From positions 1 to 50,809 of the forward strand of contig JALFLW010000016.1 in the NCBI GenBank assembly GCA_022774505.1: DNA of 50,809 nt, written 5' to 3'. The translations under genes were made by a program, and so were the position numbers. The stretch comes from Lachnospiraceae bacterium (lineage in GTDB: Bacteria > Bacillota > Clostridia > Lachnospirales > Lachnospiraceae). Below are positions 33,737 to 42,031 of the stretch, one piece after another (within the stretch, counting starts at the first letter, position 1; every line of letters begins with the position of its first letter). A model generated the notes under the pieces. The model did no database searches. It was not told the origin of the DNA and saw nothing but the letters and a program-made list of their open reading frames with translations.

Positions 33737-36079
33737 ATTATTTTCCTCCTTTTTATTATTAAAAGTATCTGAAACTATTTCAACTGCAACCGCATCCTTT
33801 CTTTTGCGATCCTTTCCGGCATCATGAATCCTGAAAAGATTCAGCCGCAGGGCATTTGTTACAACACAAAAGCTTGACAGACTCATCGCTGCAGCTCCAA
33901 ACATAGGATTTAATTTCCATCCAAACACCGGGATCCATATTCCTGCCGCCAGAGGGATTCCGATAATATTATAAATAAATGCCCAGAAAAGATTTTCATG
34001 GATATTACGAAGTGCTGCCCTGCTTAAACGAATTGCCGCAGGCACATCACTCAATCTGCTTTTCATCAGGACCACATCTGCAGCGTCAATAGCCACGTCT
34101 GTCCCTGCACCGATGGCAATTCCTATATCTGCTCCGGTAAGTGCCGGAGCATCATTGATACCATCTCCGACCATTGCCACCTTCCCAAACTTTTGCAGAC
34201 TGCGTATCACATTCTCTTTACCATCCGGCAGTACATCTGCCACTACCTCGTCGACACCTGCCTGGGCACCGATAGCCTCTGCCGTTCTACGATTGTCTCC
34301 CGTAAGCATTACGACATGGATCCCCATATTCTGCAGTTCTTTTACCGCCTGCGGACTGTCCTCCTTGATAACATCAGCCACTGCGATCATACCAATATAC
34401 TTGTCATCCCTTAAAAAACACAGCGGGGTCTTTCCCTTTCCTGCGAGATCCTGTGCCTGCTCTTTCACACCCTGAGGCACTGCCGCTCTCCCGCTGATAT
34501 ATGCAAGACTGCCTCCCACCAGCTGTGCATCGTCACAAACTGCCGAAAGTCCGTTTCCCGGATGCGCCTGAAATCCACTAACTTCCTTAGAGCTTACACC
34601 TTTTTCTGCCCCATAGTCAAGAACTGCCTTTGCCAGCGGGTGTTCACTCATCTGCTCCAAATGATACGCATCCTCCAGAAGCTGTCTTTCGGTCACACCA
34701 TCTGCAGGCAGCAGATCAGTTACTTTTGGCTCTCCCCGGGTAATCGTCCCTGTCTTATCTAATGCCACAATAGCAGTCTTACCCGTTTCTTCCATTGAAA
34801 CCGCTGTCTTAAATAAGATTCCGTTTCTGGCTCCCACTCCATTTGCCACCATGATCGCAACCGGCGTTGCCAGCCCCAAAGCACAAGGACAACTGATAAC
34901 CAGTACAGAAATACCTCTCGCCAGAGCGAATCCGATATCTTTGCCGGCAAGCAGCCATACGATGATCGTAACGGCAGCGATCGTAACGACTGCAGGAACA
35001 AAAATTCCGGAAACCTGATCAGCTATTTTTGCAATCGGAGCTTTCGTCGCTGCCGCATCACTGACCATCTGGATGATCTTGGACAAAGTCGTATCTTCAC
35101 CAACTCTGGCTGCCTCACACCGCAAAACTCCCGACTGATTGATCGTGCCGGCTGATACGCTGTCTCCCGGTTCCTTATCCACGGGAATACTCTCACCGGT
35201 GAGTGCCGATTCGTCTATAGCACTGTTTCCTTCCAGTACAATTCCGTCAACAGGAATATTCTCTCCGGGACGGATCACATAAATGTCCCCCTTCTTTACC
35301 TGTTCCACCGGAACCTGCGTCTCAATACCATCCTGCAGCAGTACCGCTGTTTTCGGAGCCAGATTCATCAGCCCTTTCAATGCATCTGTCGTCTTTCCTT
35401 TTGAATATGCCTCTAACATCTTTCCAACGGTGATCAATGTCAGTATCATAGCAGCTGACTCAAAGTAAAATTCATGCATATATCCCATAACGGCATCTGC
35501 ATTTCCTTTTACCTGTGCATCTGTCATGGCAAAAAGTGCATATGTGCTGTATACAAAGGCTGCCGAGGATCCTAAAGCCACCAAAGTGTCCATATTGGGA
35601 GCACGATGCCACAGACTCTTAAAACCGCTGATGAAAAACTTCTGGTTCAATACCATAATGATCACAGTCAGTAAAAGCTGTGCCAATCCCATCGCCACAT
35701 GATTTCCCTCAAAAAAGGACGGCAGCGGCCAGCCCCACATCATATGTCCCATGGACAGATACATCAAAAGCAGCAGAAACACAATGGAGGAGAAAAGTCT
35801 CCTGCGCAGTACCGGTGTCTCCCTATCCTTTAAAGACTCCTGCAGTGAATCGTATCCTCCCTTTGTTTCCAGATCTGCACTCCCTTTCAGACTTGCTCCA
35901 TACCCTGCCTCCTCCACAGCACAGATAATGTCCTCCTTTGATGCGGTTCCCTCAACTCCCATTGAATTTGTCAACAGACTGACAGAGCAGGATGTAACTC
36001 CCTTCACATCCGCCACCGCTTTTTCCACCCGGGCACTGCAGGCCGCGCAGCTCATACCTGTTACAATATATTGTTCCAT
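33527..36079 (-). CDS. copA: Copper-exporting P-type ATPase with C-terminal CopZ domain
   Basis: 850 aa. N-terminal metal-binding domain with MSCAAC (Cys11, Cys14), eight membrane segments, ion-site CPC at about 397-399, phosphorylation motif DKTGT (Asp441), HP motif SEHPLAKAV, GDGINDAPAL hinge. After the last helix a linker leads in frame to a complete second metal-binding domain starting at residue 782, with MMCGHC (Cys793, Cys796). That tail looks like an entire CopZ chaperone, and a full ribosome site lies in front of its Met. Copper ATPases usually carry such domains only at the N-terminus. ATG at 36079 with AGAGGAAG upstream; csoR ends 35 bases before it. Confidence 0.95.
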   Translation of the reverse strand: MEQYIVTGMSCAACSARVEKAVADVKGVTSCSVSLLTNSMGVEGTASKEDIICAVEEAGYGASLKGSADLETKGGYDSLQESLKDRETPVLRRRLFSSIVFLLLLMYLSMGHMMWGWPLPSFFEGNHVAMGLAQLLLTVIIMVLNQKFFISGFKSLWHRAPNMDTLVALGSSAAFVYSTYALFAMTDAQVKGNADAVMGYMHEFYFESAAMILTLITVGKMLEAYSKGKTTDALKGLMNLAPKTAVLLQDGIETQVPVEQVKKGDIYVIRPGENIPVDGIVLEGNSAIDESALTGESIPVDKEPGDSVSAGTINQSGVLRCEAARVGEDTTLSKIIQMVSDAAATKAPIAKIADQVSGIFVPAVVTIAAVTIIVWLLAGKDIGFALARGISVLVISCPCALGLATPVAIMVANGVGARNGILFKTAVSMEETGKTAIVALDKTGTITRGEPKVTDLLPADGVTERQLLEDAYHLEQMSEHPLAKAVLDYGAEKGVSSKEVSGFQAHPGNGLSAVCDDAQLVGGSLAYISGRAAVPQGVKEQAQDLAGKGKTPLCFLRDDKYIGMIAVADVIKEDSPQAVKELQNMGIHVVMLTGDNRRTAEAIGAQAGVDEVVADVLPDGKENVIRSLQKFGKVAMVGDGINDAPALTGADIGIAIGAGTDVAIDAADVVLMKSRLSDVPAAIRLSRAALRNIHENLFWAFIYNIIGIPLAAGIWIPVFGWKLNPMFGAAAMSLSSFCVVTNALRLNLFRIHDAGKDRKRKDAVAVEIVSDTFNNKKEENNMTKTIKIEGMMCGHCEAHVKKALEAIDGVKEAQASHEEGTAVVTLEKDVADDVLSKAVEEQDYKVISVE

Positions 36080-36114
36080 TGCATTTTACACTTCCTCTCT
36101 CTATGATCCCCTGA

Positions 36115-36423
36115 TCATCTCATTAGTTTTTGCAGTGTTGTTACCAGATCATCCACGGTCTCTTCCCTGCCATCAAGAATATCCTGACGCACACATGTTT
36201 TAATATGATTTGCCAGAAGCACTTTATTAAAACTATTTAATGCCGCATTCACGGCCGACACCTGGACAAGAATGTCTGTACAATATGCATCCTCCTCCAC
36301 CATTCGTTTAATCCCACGCACCTGTCCTTCAATACGGCTCAAACGATTGATCATGTCTTTATACTCTTTCTCCTGTCGCTGCTTTTTTCTATTACAGCAA
36401 CAGCATTTTTTGTCCGTACCCAT
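36115..36423 (-). CDS. csoR: Copper-sensing repressor CsoR
   Basis: 102 aa, all-helical DUF156 family. The Cu(I) ligands are present at canonical spacing: Cys48 in DAYCTD, His73 and Cys77 in ANHIKTC (C-x24-H-x3-C). INRLSRIEGQVRGIKRMVEE (about 25-44) is the DNA-contacting helix pair. An extra CCCC run at residues 7-10 is unusual and could bind metal. It represses its own operon until copper binds; the operator lies in its promoter. Confidence 0.94.
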   Translation of the reverse strand: MGTDKKCCCCNRKKQRQEKEYKDMINRLSRIEGQVRGIKRMVEEDAYCTDILVQVSAVNAALNSFNKVLLANHIKTCVRQDILDGREETVDDLVTTLQKLMR

Positions 36424-36449
36424 TACAAAGCATCCCCCTTTCGCCAGAA

Positions 36450-36479
36450 ATTATATACCCCCGTGGGGTATTATGTCAA
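36450..36479 (-). promoter_or_regulatory. csoR-copA promoter with CsoR operator
   Basis: On the minus strand, TTGACA (36474-36479), an 18-bp spacer and TATAAT (36450-36455). The spacer contains the palindrome ATACCCC-CGT-GGGGTAT (plus-strand positions 36455-36471), matching the known CsoR operator. Bound repressor would cover both promoter elements. Confidence 0.92.
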
Positions 36480-36534
36480 TAAACACATTGAATGTTTCGA
36501 CATTATATTTTCTCAATAATATGATACTTTCCTT

Positions 36535-36587
36535 TTGTCAACCTTTTTATTTTTGTGGTTGACAGAATCTTTTTTCTCCGCTATACT
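36535..36587 (+). promoter_or_regulatory. bioY promoter with BirA-type operator
   Basis: TTGTCAACC (36535-36543) and GGTTGACAG (36557-36565) form an inverted repeat with a 13-bp centre, as in the biotin repressor BirA sites of Firmicutes. The right arm contains the -35 TTGACA (36559-36564); after 17 bp comes -10 TATACT (36582-36587). Biotin-loaded BirA would thus block bioY. Confidence 0.85.
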
Positions 36588-36666
36588 TTGTTGCAAAGAC
36601 AGAGAGATATCTCCCCATGTCTGTCAATTATTACATATCATAAAAACAAAAGAAAAGAGGTTACTT

Positions 36667-37233
36667 ATGAACAAAACAGCAACAGTTACGGGCAAAAAAT
36701 TTACTACTCAGCGGCTGGCCCTTATGGCGATGTTTGCGGCAATTCTCTGTGTCTCCGCCTACATCAGCGTGCCGCTTCCATTTACAGGATATCATGTTAC
36801 TTTCCTGAATTTCATAATCATGCTGATCGCTCTTATATTTCCTCTTGAGCAGTCTGCATTGATCTCAATCGTCTGGCTTCTCCTGGGTGCCGTAGGAGTC
36901 CCTGTATTTATCGGAGGAAATGCCGGTATCGGCTATCTCATGGGACCTCTTGGCGGATACACCTTCTCCTTTATCCTCGTTGCGATTTTTTTACCACTAC
37001 TGCGGGGAACAAAGTATAATCGTATCCGTTACACAATCGTGTCACTGGCATCTGTTGTATTTGTAGATTTATTTGGCATGGTATGGTTAAAATTTATGAA
37101 TCATATGCCATGGGCAACTGCATGGGTTGCAGGGTTCTTCTCCTTTATTATTCTTGATCTGGTCAAGGCAGTTGTCGTTGCACAGATCATCCCTGCCTTT
37201 AACAGGATCATGCAGGTTCAGTCACAGGAATAA
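36667..37233 (+). CDS. bioY: Biotin transporter substrate-binding subunit BioY
   Basis: 188 aa from the ATG at 36667 (MNKTATVTGKKFTTQRLALM) with GAGG 6 nt upstream. Six hydrophobic segments and the family patterns VPLPFTGYHVTFLNF (about 37-51), GAVGVPVFIGGNAGIGYLMGPLGGY (in pieces, 75-99) identify it as the S component of an ECF biotin transporter. The shared ECF module is not encoded here. The operator upstream and the biotin-dependent AccB in the fab operon give it an obvious role. Confidence 0.94.
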   Translation: MNKTATVTGKKFTTQRLALMAMFAAILCVSAYISVPLPFTGYHVTFLNFIIMLIALIFPLEQSALISIVWLLLGAVGVPVFIGGNAGIGYLMGPLGGYTFSFILVAIFLPLLRGTKYNRIRYTIVSLASVVFVDLFGMVWLKFMNHMPWATAWVAGFFSFIILDLVKAVVVAQIIPAFNRIMQVQSQE

Positions 37234-37259
37234 ATCTATTTTAGTTATACAGGGGAAAC

Positions 37260-37315
37260 AAAAAATAAACAGGACCGGAAGAATCTCCTCATTCTTCCGG
37301 TCCTGTTTATTTTTT
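37260..37315. terminator. Bidirectional terminator between bioY and aroB
   Basis: A perfect hairpin of about 25 bp, GC core CAGGACCGGAAGAAT with outer A/T runs, loop CTCCTC, between convergent genes. Confidence 0.93.
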
Positions 37316-37333
37316 GTAATATTTTGCGATGTA

Positions 37334-38452
37334 CTAATCCATTGTCATAATAATATCTCTGGCATCATCCTCTGTCACCGGTGTAGCAAAGCTTCCATCC
37401 GGAAATTCCACAATATTGCCGATGCCTTTCTGAAGGACAAAACGAAGCTGTCCGTTCTTGACCTTTTTGTCTGTATAAAGCTTCTTGACCAGCATTTCTC
37501 TGTCAATATATTCCGGAATCGATACGGGAAGCTGTGCCCGCTTCAAAAGCTTCACAACCCGTTCCACCTGCTCTCCCGTCACATAGCCCATTTTTTGGGA
37601 TAAATGAAGCTGTGCCACCAATCCAATAGAGACAGCCTCTCCATGCAAAAGCCTGTAATCACTGACCGTCTCGATCGCCCGGCCGACCGTATGACCCAGA
37701 TTCAAGATCTCTCTAAGACCGCTTTCCTTCTCATCCTTCATGACGACATGATATTTAATACGGCAGTTTTCCTCAGCCATATGCTCACACAGCTCAGGAT
37801 CCAATGTAAGCAATTCATCCATATGCTGCTCCAGAAAATCAAAAAATTCTCCCCCTGTCGCCAGGCAGGCATGCTTGATCGTCTCTGCCATACCGCTGGA
37901 CAGCTGTCTTGCCGGCAGTGTCTTCCATGTAGCAATATCAAGATATACCTTCTGTGGCTGATTAAAAAGACCGATCAGATTTGTTGCAAGCGGTGTATCG
38001 ACTGCCGTTTTACCACCAACAGAAGCATCCGCCGCTGCCAAAAGAGTCGTTGCATAATTTACAAACGGAACGCCTCTTCCGTATGTTCCGGCAACAAATC
38101 CCGCCAGATCCGTCACTACGCCACCGCCTACCGCAATGATACCACAATCTCTCCGATATTCCTTTGCCAGCATGGCATCCTCAATAATCTCTTTTGTCTG
38201 ACGAGTCTTGCTCTTTTCTCCTGCCGGAAAAGAGAATACATTTACTTCATAACCATTTTCCCTGAGTTTGACCGCTATAGGCTCTGCATATAGCTTCTCT
38301 ACCGTGCTGTCTGTGATCACAGCCAGCTTTTTCTTATCTCCCAGTAAGCCTTTTTTCATATCTTCCACAAAATGATCCATCAGATCAAAGCCAATCTCTA
38401 TCGGATAACTGTCATCCACGACTCTTTTTAATTCTACTTGAAATGTAGCCAT
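37334..38452 (-). CDS. aroB: 3-dehydroquinate synthase
   Basis: 372 aa from the ATG at 38452 (MATFQVELKRVVDDSYPIEI), with AGG 7 nt upstream; an ATG eight codons earlier is less like the family. Second step of the shikimate pathway, NAD- and zinc-dependent. GGGVVTDLAGFVAGTYGRG (about 100-118) binds NAD, VGGKTAVD (about 137-144) and IKHACLATGGEFFDFLE (about 179-195) line the active site, and LNLGHTVGRAIE (about 236-247) supplies a zinc His. No other aro genes are adjacent. Confidence 0.95.
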   Translation of the reverse strand: MATFQVELKRVVDDSYPIEIGFDLMDHFVEDMKKGLLGDKKKLAVITDSTVEKLYAEPIAVKLRENGYEVNVFSFPAGEKSKTRQTKEIIEDAMLAKEYRRDCGIIAVGGGVVTDLAGFVAGTYGRGVPFVNYATTLLAAADASVGGKTAVDTPLATNLIGLFNQPQKVYLDIATWKTLPARQLSSGMAETIKHACLATGGEFFDFLEQHMDELLTLDPELCEHMAEENCRIKYHVVMKDEKESGLREILNLGHTVGRAIETVSDYRLLHGEAVSIGLVAQLHLSQKMGYVTGEQVERVVKLLKRAQLPVSIPEYIDREMLVKKLYTDKKVKNGQLRFVLQKGIGNIVEFPDGSFATPVTEDDARDIIMTMD

Positions 38453-38532
38453 TCCATCACCTAACCTTTCCTGCATCGTTCCTCTGAAAATGTCTGATAT
38501 ATTTCTATTTCTGTACTTTCTCTATACAAGCA

Positions 38533-38569
38533 ACAGGGAACCGTGTTTAATTGTAACACAGTTCCCTGT
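38533..38569 (-). terminator. Hairpin after the ABC permease gene
   Basis: ACAGGGAAC pairs with GTTCCCTGT, with inner GTGTT/AACAC pairing. The minus-strand flank TTGCTTGT is only moderately T-rich. It separates the ABC operon from aroB. Confidence 0.6.
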
Positions 38570-38635
38570 CAATGACTACGCCTTCTACTGAATTTATTTC
38601 TTAATCAGATAACGGGTGTGCGGCGTTTGCGTTTT

Positions 38636-40549
38636 TTAATTTTTCTGTCCCACGATCCCCTGAGCCATTTTCCACTGATTCCCGGAATATTTGACACAAT
38701 CAAGCTTCTCAAGCACCTTTAATGTATTTGTACATTTTTCGGTAATCTGTATACTCTGATTCACTTCCACGCCATTCTCTCCGGTTAATCCGATCTCAAA
38801 GCTATTTACTTCTTTTTGACGAAATACATCACATTTCCCCTCTTGAATATCCTTAAGGACTGCATGATATAACTCATTGCGGATTTCCTGGCCATCCGTG
38901 CTCTGTTCGTTTAATTCCTGCATATCCTCTTCCTGCAGTCCAGCACTATAACTTCCATCCTCCAGCGTACCATCATCTACATAAGCAGCCGTAATACTCA
39001 TATTTTTCTGAAGCTTTGTCTCGTATTCCTTTCCAAAAAGCATTTCACAGACATCGGGCTGTGCCCCCAGAAACTCTTTGGTCTTTTTCAAGACCTCCGC
39101 CTTTGATTCTACCGGATAATAAAAGGCTCTTCGTTTTCCTCCTGACAGGTAATACCTGATCTGAATGGAATTTTGCCCGGAAGAAGCATCAAGTTCTCCC
39201 TCCATATTTCTTCCGTATTTGAGGATTTCTTTATTCAGCTTAAAGACCTGATCAATATTTTTCCTGCCGGTAAGATAAAATACCGGACTCTCATATACAT
39301 TGCCGCTGTCCCCATCATACTCCAGGGTGATACTAGCCCTCTGCACTCTGCTCTTATCCGGCAGATGGGATCCCATTTGTCCATTCCGGACTTCCAACAG
39401 TCCCAGGACCATAAGGACAACAAAAAGTGCCATACGCCAATAAGACGTCCTCTTCCATATAAAAAATGTTTTATCCAGTATCATATTTCCTATCAGATAG
39501 AATATAACTGTCCCGATAATAACAAGCATCAGAACGATCCGGAATATTTTCCCATATGCATAGTTGCTGACAATATTACCAAAACAGATCGCATATATGG
39601 CCGCAGCAAAAATCAGGCTTGAACAAAATACAAATACAATCCGAAATACCGGTCTTCCCCACGGAAACGCAATCATATCCCCTGCTGCCTCCAGCTGCCG
39701 GATGCGATACAGGCCGACAGCCAATACCACCAAAAGAACAGCCGGGATCAGATAAACCGCTGTCTTTGCAATATCTGTCATGTACTGCGAAAAATCTAAA
39801 TATGTTTCACATTCTTCTACCCCATATAATCCGTAACCATCCCTGTGGAACGAATGAGTCAAAAAGAAGATCACAGGTGTGAAAACCTTGATAATTCTGT
39901 TGTCCACAAGGGCAGACATGGAAAATCCCTGATTACCATATACAAACAGATCTGCCAGCATAGAGTACAGCATAGCCACACCTACTACAAGAAAGTTCAA
40001 TACTCCATAGATCACAAGACTCATAAATGCATTTCCGGTAAGCATCACTACTGCACATGCCAGACTATAGAAAAAGAATATCTGGATCATCCATTCCAGT
40101 ATATATATTCCTATTAATGAAATAATACCTGAAATCCCGTGTGCCATAACAATCAGTACCAAAACCACCTGAACGGCCAGAACAGGCAGAACCAGCATGA
40201 CAAGTCCCGCTAAATAGTGACTTGTAAATATCTGCGTTCTTTTCAGCGGAAACGAATGGATCGTATATGCCTCCCGCTCCCTTGTCAGATATAAAAATAC
40301 ACTAATGGCAATTATAATACATATTCCCATAATATATGGTGACAGACAACTGCCCTGTATGATCCCTGACATGTAATACAGCTTCTCCTTATTACCTGCA
40401 TCAGAGCTTTCAAAGTATGACAACTGAGACAGTGACGGAGCTATTATACCGAAAAAGCCAATCATCAGCTGTAATGTCCACAGCGGCCAGAATCTTGTGA
40501 TATCCTTCCAGAATATCATTTTATTAAAGAATGATGTCTTTGACTTCAT
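38636..40549 (-). CDS. ABC transporter permease with large external domain
   Basis: 637 aa. About ten to eleven hydrophobic segments: a cluster in 20-260 and another in 275-400, then a soluble region of about 230 residues (400-637) after the last segment near 370-390. The layout fits ABC-2-type permeases of YtrC/YtrD-like systems in which a large extracytoplasmic domain faces out. The start overlaps the ATPase gene by 26 bases and has GGGAGGAG upstream. The substrate is unknown; YtrA-linked systems respond to cell-wall stress in Bacillus, which is only a hint here. Confidence 0.8.
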   Translation of the reverse strand: MKSKTSFFNKMIFWKDITRFWPLWTLQLMIGFFGIIAPSLSQLSYFESSDAGNKEKLYYMSGIIQGSCLSPYIMGICIIIAISVFLYLTREREAYTIHSFPLKRTQIFTSHYLAGLVMLVLPVLAVQVVLVLIVMAHGISGIISLIGIYILEWMIQIFFFYSLACAVVMLTGNAFMSLVIYGVLNFLVVGVAMLYSMLADLFVYGNQGFSMSALVDNRIIKVFTPVIFFLTHSFHRDGYGLYGVEECETYLDFSQYMTDIAKTAVYLIPAVLLVVLAVGLYRIRQLEAAGDMIAFPWGRPVFRIVFVFCSSLIFAAAIYAICFGNIVSNYAYGKIFRIVLMLVIIGTVIFYLIGNMILDKTFFIWKRTSYWRMALFVVLMVLGLLEVRNGQMGSHLPDKSRVQRASITLEYDGDSGNVYESPVFYLTGRKNIDQVFKLNKEILKYGRNMEGELDASSGQNSIQIRYYLSGGKRRAFYYPVESKAEVLKKTKEFLGAQPDVCEMLFGKEYETKLQKNMSITAAYVDDGTLEDGSYSAGLQEEDMQELNEQSTDGQEIRNELYHAVLKDIQEGKCDVFRQKEVNSFEIGLTGENGVEVNQSIQITEKCTNTLKVLEKLDCVKYSGNQWKMAQGIVGQKN

Positions 40550-41426
40550 AATTCTCTCCTCCCAGTTCGTAAATAAATATTTCTTCCAATGTCAACGGCA
40601 GCATATCCATAACCAATGGATGGAAGGTTTCAAGATAATCCCCCAATTCTCTCTGATCTCCCTTCACGATCAAGGTGTGTACCTTTCCAAGCTTTGTATG
40701 GTTCATAACCTCAAAACGCCCTGTGATGTCCGGAAGTTCATCCCCCTCAAATGCCATCTGCAGCTTTGTCACGCTTCCCTGCAGATCACTTAAGGAACGC
40801 TCCAGGATCACCTGTCCTTTATGCATGATCCCTACATGATCACAAACATCCTCCAATTCTCTCAGATTATGAGAAGAGACCAGCACTGTCATTTTTTCTT
40901 CACTGACAGCATTCAACAGGATATTCCATATCTGCCTCCGCATAACCGGATCCAGCCCATCTACCGGTTCATCAAGGATCAACAGCTCCGGTTTACAACT
41001 GATCGCCAATAAAAACGCAGCCTGTTTCTGCATTCCCTTTGACATTCTGCGAATATTTCTTTTGCGGTCAACTGCCGGAAAACATTCTAGCAGCTTGTCA
41101 AAAAGTTCCGTATCAAATGTAGCATAAATCCCCTCGTAATATTTCTTCATTTCTTTAAGATTTGCCTGACGAAAATAAAAAATATCATCCGGTATAAAAG
41201 CAATCTTTGACTTTGCAGATGGATTTTCAAATATATTCTCTCCGTCTACCAAAAGCTCTCCACTATCCTGTCTGAAAATTCCTGCCACATGACGAAGCAG
41301 TGTTGATTTTCCCGCTCCATTTGGTCCTACCAGACCATACACCGCTCCCTTCGGCACATGAAAGCCCGCATGATCCAGTGCCTTAAAATCACCGAACTTC
41401 TTACATATATCTTTTCCCTGAATCAA
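40524..41426 (-). CDS. ABC transporter ATP-binding protein
   Basis: 300 aa from a TTG (41426) that follows GGAGGGG by 7 nt. The ATG at 41450 overlaps the gntR stop but has no ribosome site, so the TTG is preferred. Walker A is GPNGAGKST (about 31-39), the signature appears as RMSKGMQKQ (about 129-137) instead of LSGGQ, Walker B LLILDEPVDGLDP (about 147-159), H-loop SSHNLREL. The C-terminal part (about 210-300) is variable. It powers the adjacent permease. Confidence 0.9.
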   Translation of the reverse strand: MIQGKDICKKFGDFKALDHAGFHVPKGAVYGLVGPNGAGKSTLLRHVAGIFRQDSGELLVDGENIFENPSAKSKIAFIPDDIFYFRQANLKEMKKYYEGIYATFDTELFDKLLECFPAVDRKRNIRRMSKGMQKQAAFLLAISCKPELLILDEPVDGLDPVMRRQIWNILLNAVSEEKMTVLVSSHNLRELEDVCDHVGIMHKGQVILERSLSDLQGSVTKLQMAFEGDELPDITGRFEVMNHTKLGKVHTLIVKGDQRELGDYLETFHPLVMDMLPLTLEEIFIYELGGENYEVKDIIL

Positions 41427-41446
41427 AATAATTCCCCTCCATTCTA

Positions 41447-41806
41447 TCATTCTGAAATTTTGCGGATCCGTTCTACCAGCTCTTCCAGACTCATTCCAAG
41501 AAATTTCAGCTCCTTCACTGTTTTATCTAAGGTTTCTAAAAGTTCTTTTTTTCTTTTTCCATCCATCTCCGGCACTCCTGCTACAAAACTTCCTTTCCCC
41601 GGAATCGTATAGACATATCCTTCCTGCTCCAATTCCCGATATGCACGCTGTATGGTATTTGGATTGATTGTTAGAGATGTTGCCAGCTCCCTGACCGAGG
41701 GAAGCTTCTCATCCTTTTCCATAACCCCCTGTATGATCAAGTGCCGAAACCCATCCTTCACTTGTTCGTAAATCGGCCGTGCATCCCGATAATTCAGTTG
41801 TATCAC
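41447..41806 (-). CDS. GntR-family transcriptional regulator, YtrA subfamily
   Basis: 119 aa from a GTG (41806) with GGGGGGTG 5 nt upstream; the ATG at 41827 lies before that site. Winged helix at about 10-75 (IYEQVKDGFRHLI, LPSVRELATSLTINPNTIQR, PGKGSFVAG), then the short helical YtrA tail (about 85-119) for dimerisation. Members repress their own ABC operon. The palindrome at 41839-41859 fits as its operator. Confidence 0.9.
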   Translation of the reverse strand: MIQLNYRDARPIYEQVKDGFRHLIIQGVMEKDEKLPSVRELATSLTINPNTIQRAYRELEQEGYVYTIPGKGSFVAGVPEMDGKRKKELLETLDKTVKELKFLGMSLEELVERIRKISE

Positions 41807-41838
41807 GATTTCACCCCCCGTCTTCATCGCGTTTGCGC

Positions 41839-41868
41839 TGTATTAACTCATTTAATACACTTAGTATA
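41839..41868 (-). promoter_or_regulatory. GntR operator and -10 of the ABC operon
   Basis: TGTATTAA-CTCAT-TTAATACA (41839-41859) is a perfect 8-bp inverted repeat with a 5-bp centre. It sits directly downstream of a minus-strand -10 TATACT (41863-41868), i.e. over the expected transcript start. This is the place for autoregulation by the adjacent gene product. Confidence 0.8.
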
Positions 41869-41948
41869 CTATCACACATTTTTTTAAAAAGCAATCCCCT
41901 CTTTTCTATTTTTTATTTTCATTTTCTTAACATTTCTGTAATTTTTTC

Positions 41949-41977
41949 TTGTAATTTTCTTACTTTTGCTGTATAAT
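41949..41977 (+). promoter_or_regulatory. Promoter for the secreted protein gene at 42032
   Basis: TTGTAA (41949-41954), a 17-bp spacer and TATAAT (41972-41977). The predicted leader is about 48 nt. Confidence 0.7.
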
Positions 41978-42031
41978 TCTTAACAGTAGTTCACAATTCA
42001 CGTAAAATTTTTGTAATATTTGGGGTTAATC

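Noticed and set aside
41936-42018. Repeated TGTAAT hexamers upstream of the secreted papain-fold protein, considered as a WalR box.
   Set aside because: The spacing between the hexamers is 7 instead of the expected 5 bases, and the region is very T-rich, so chance matches are likely.
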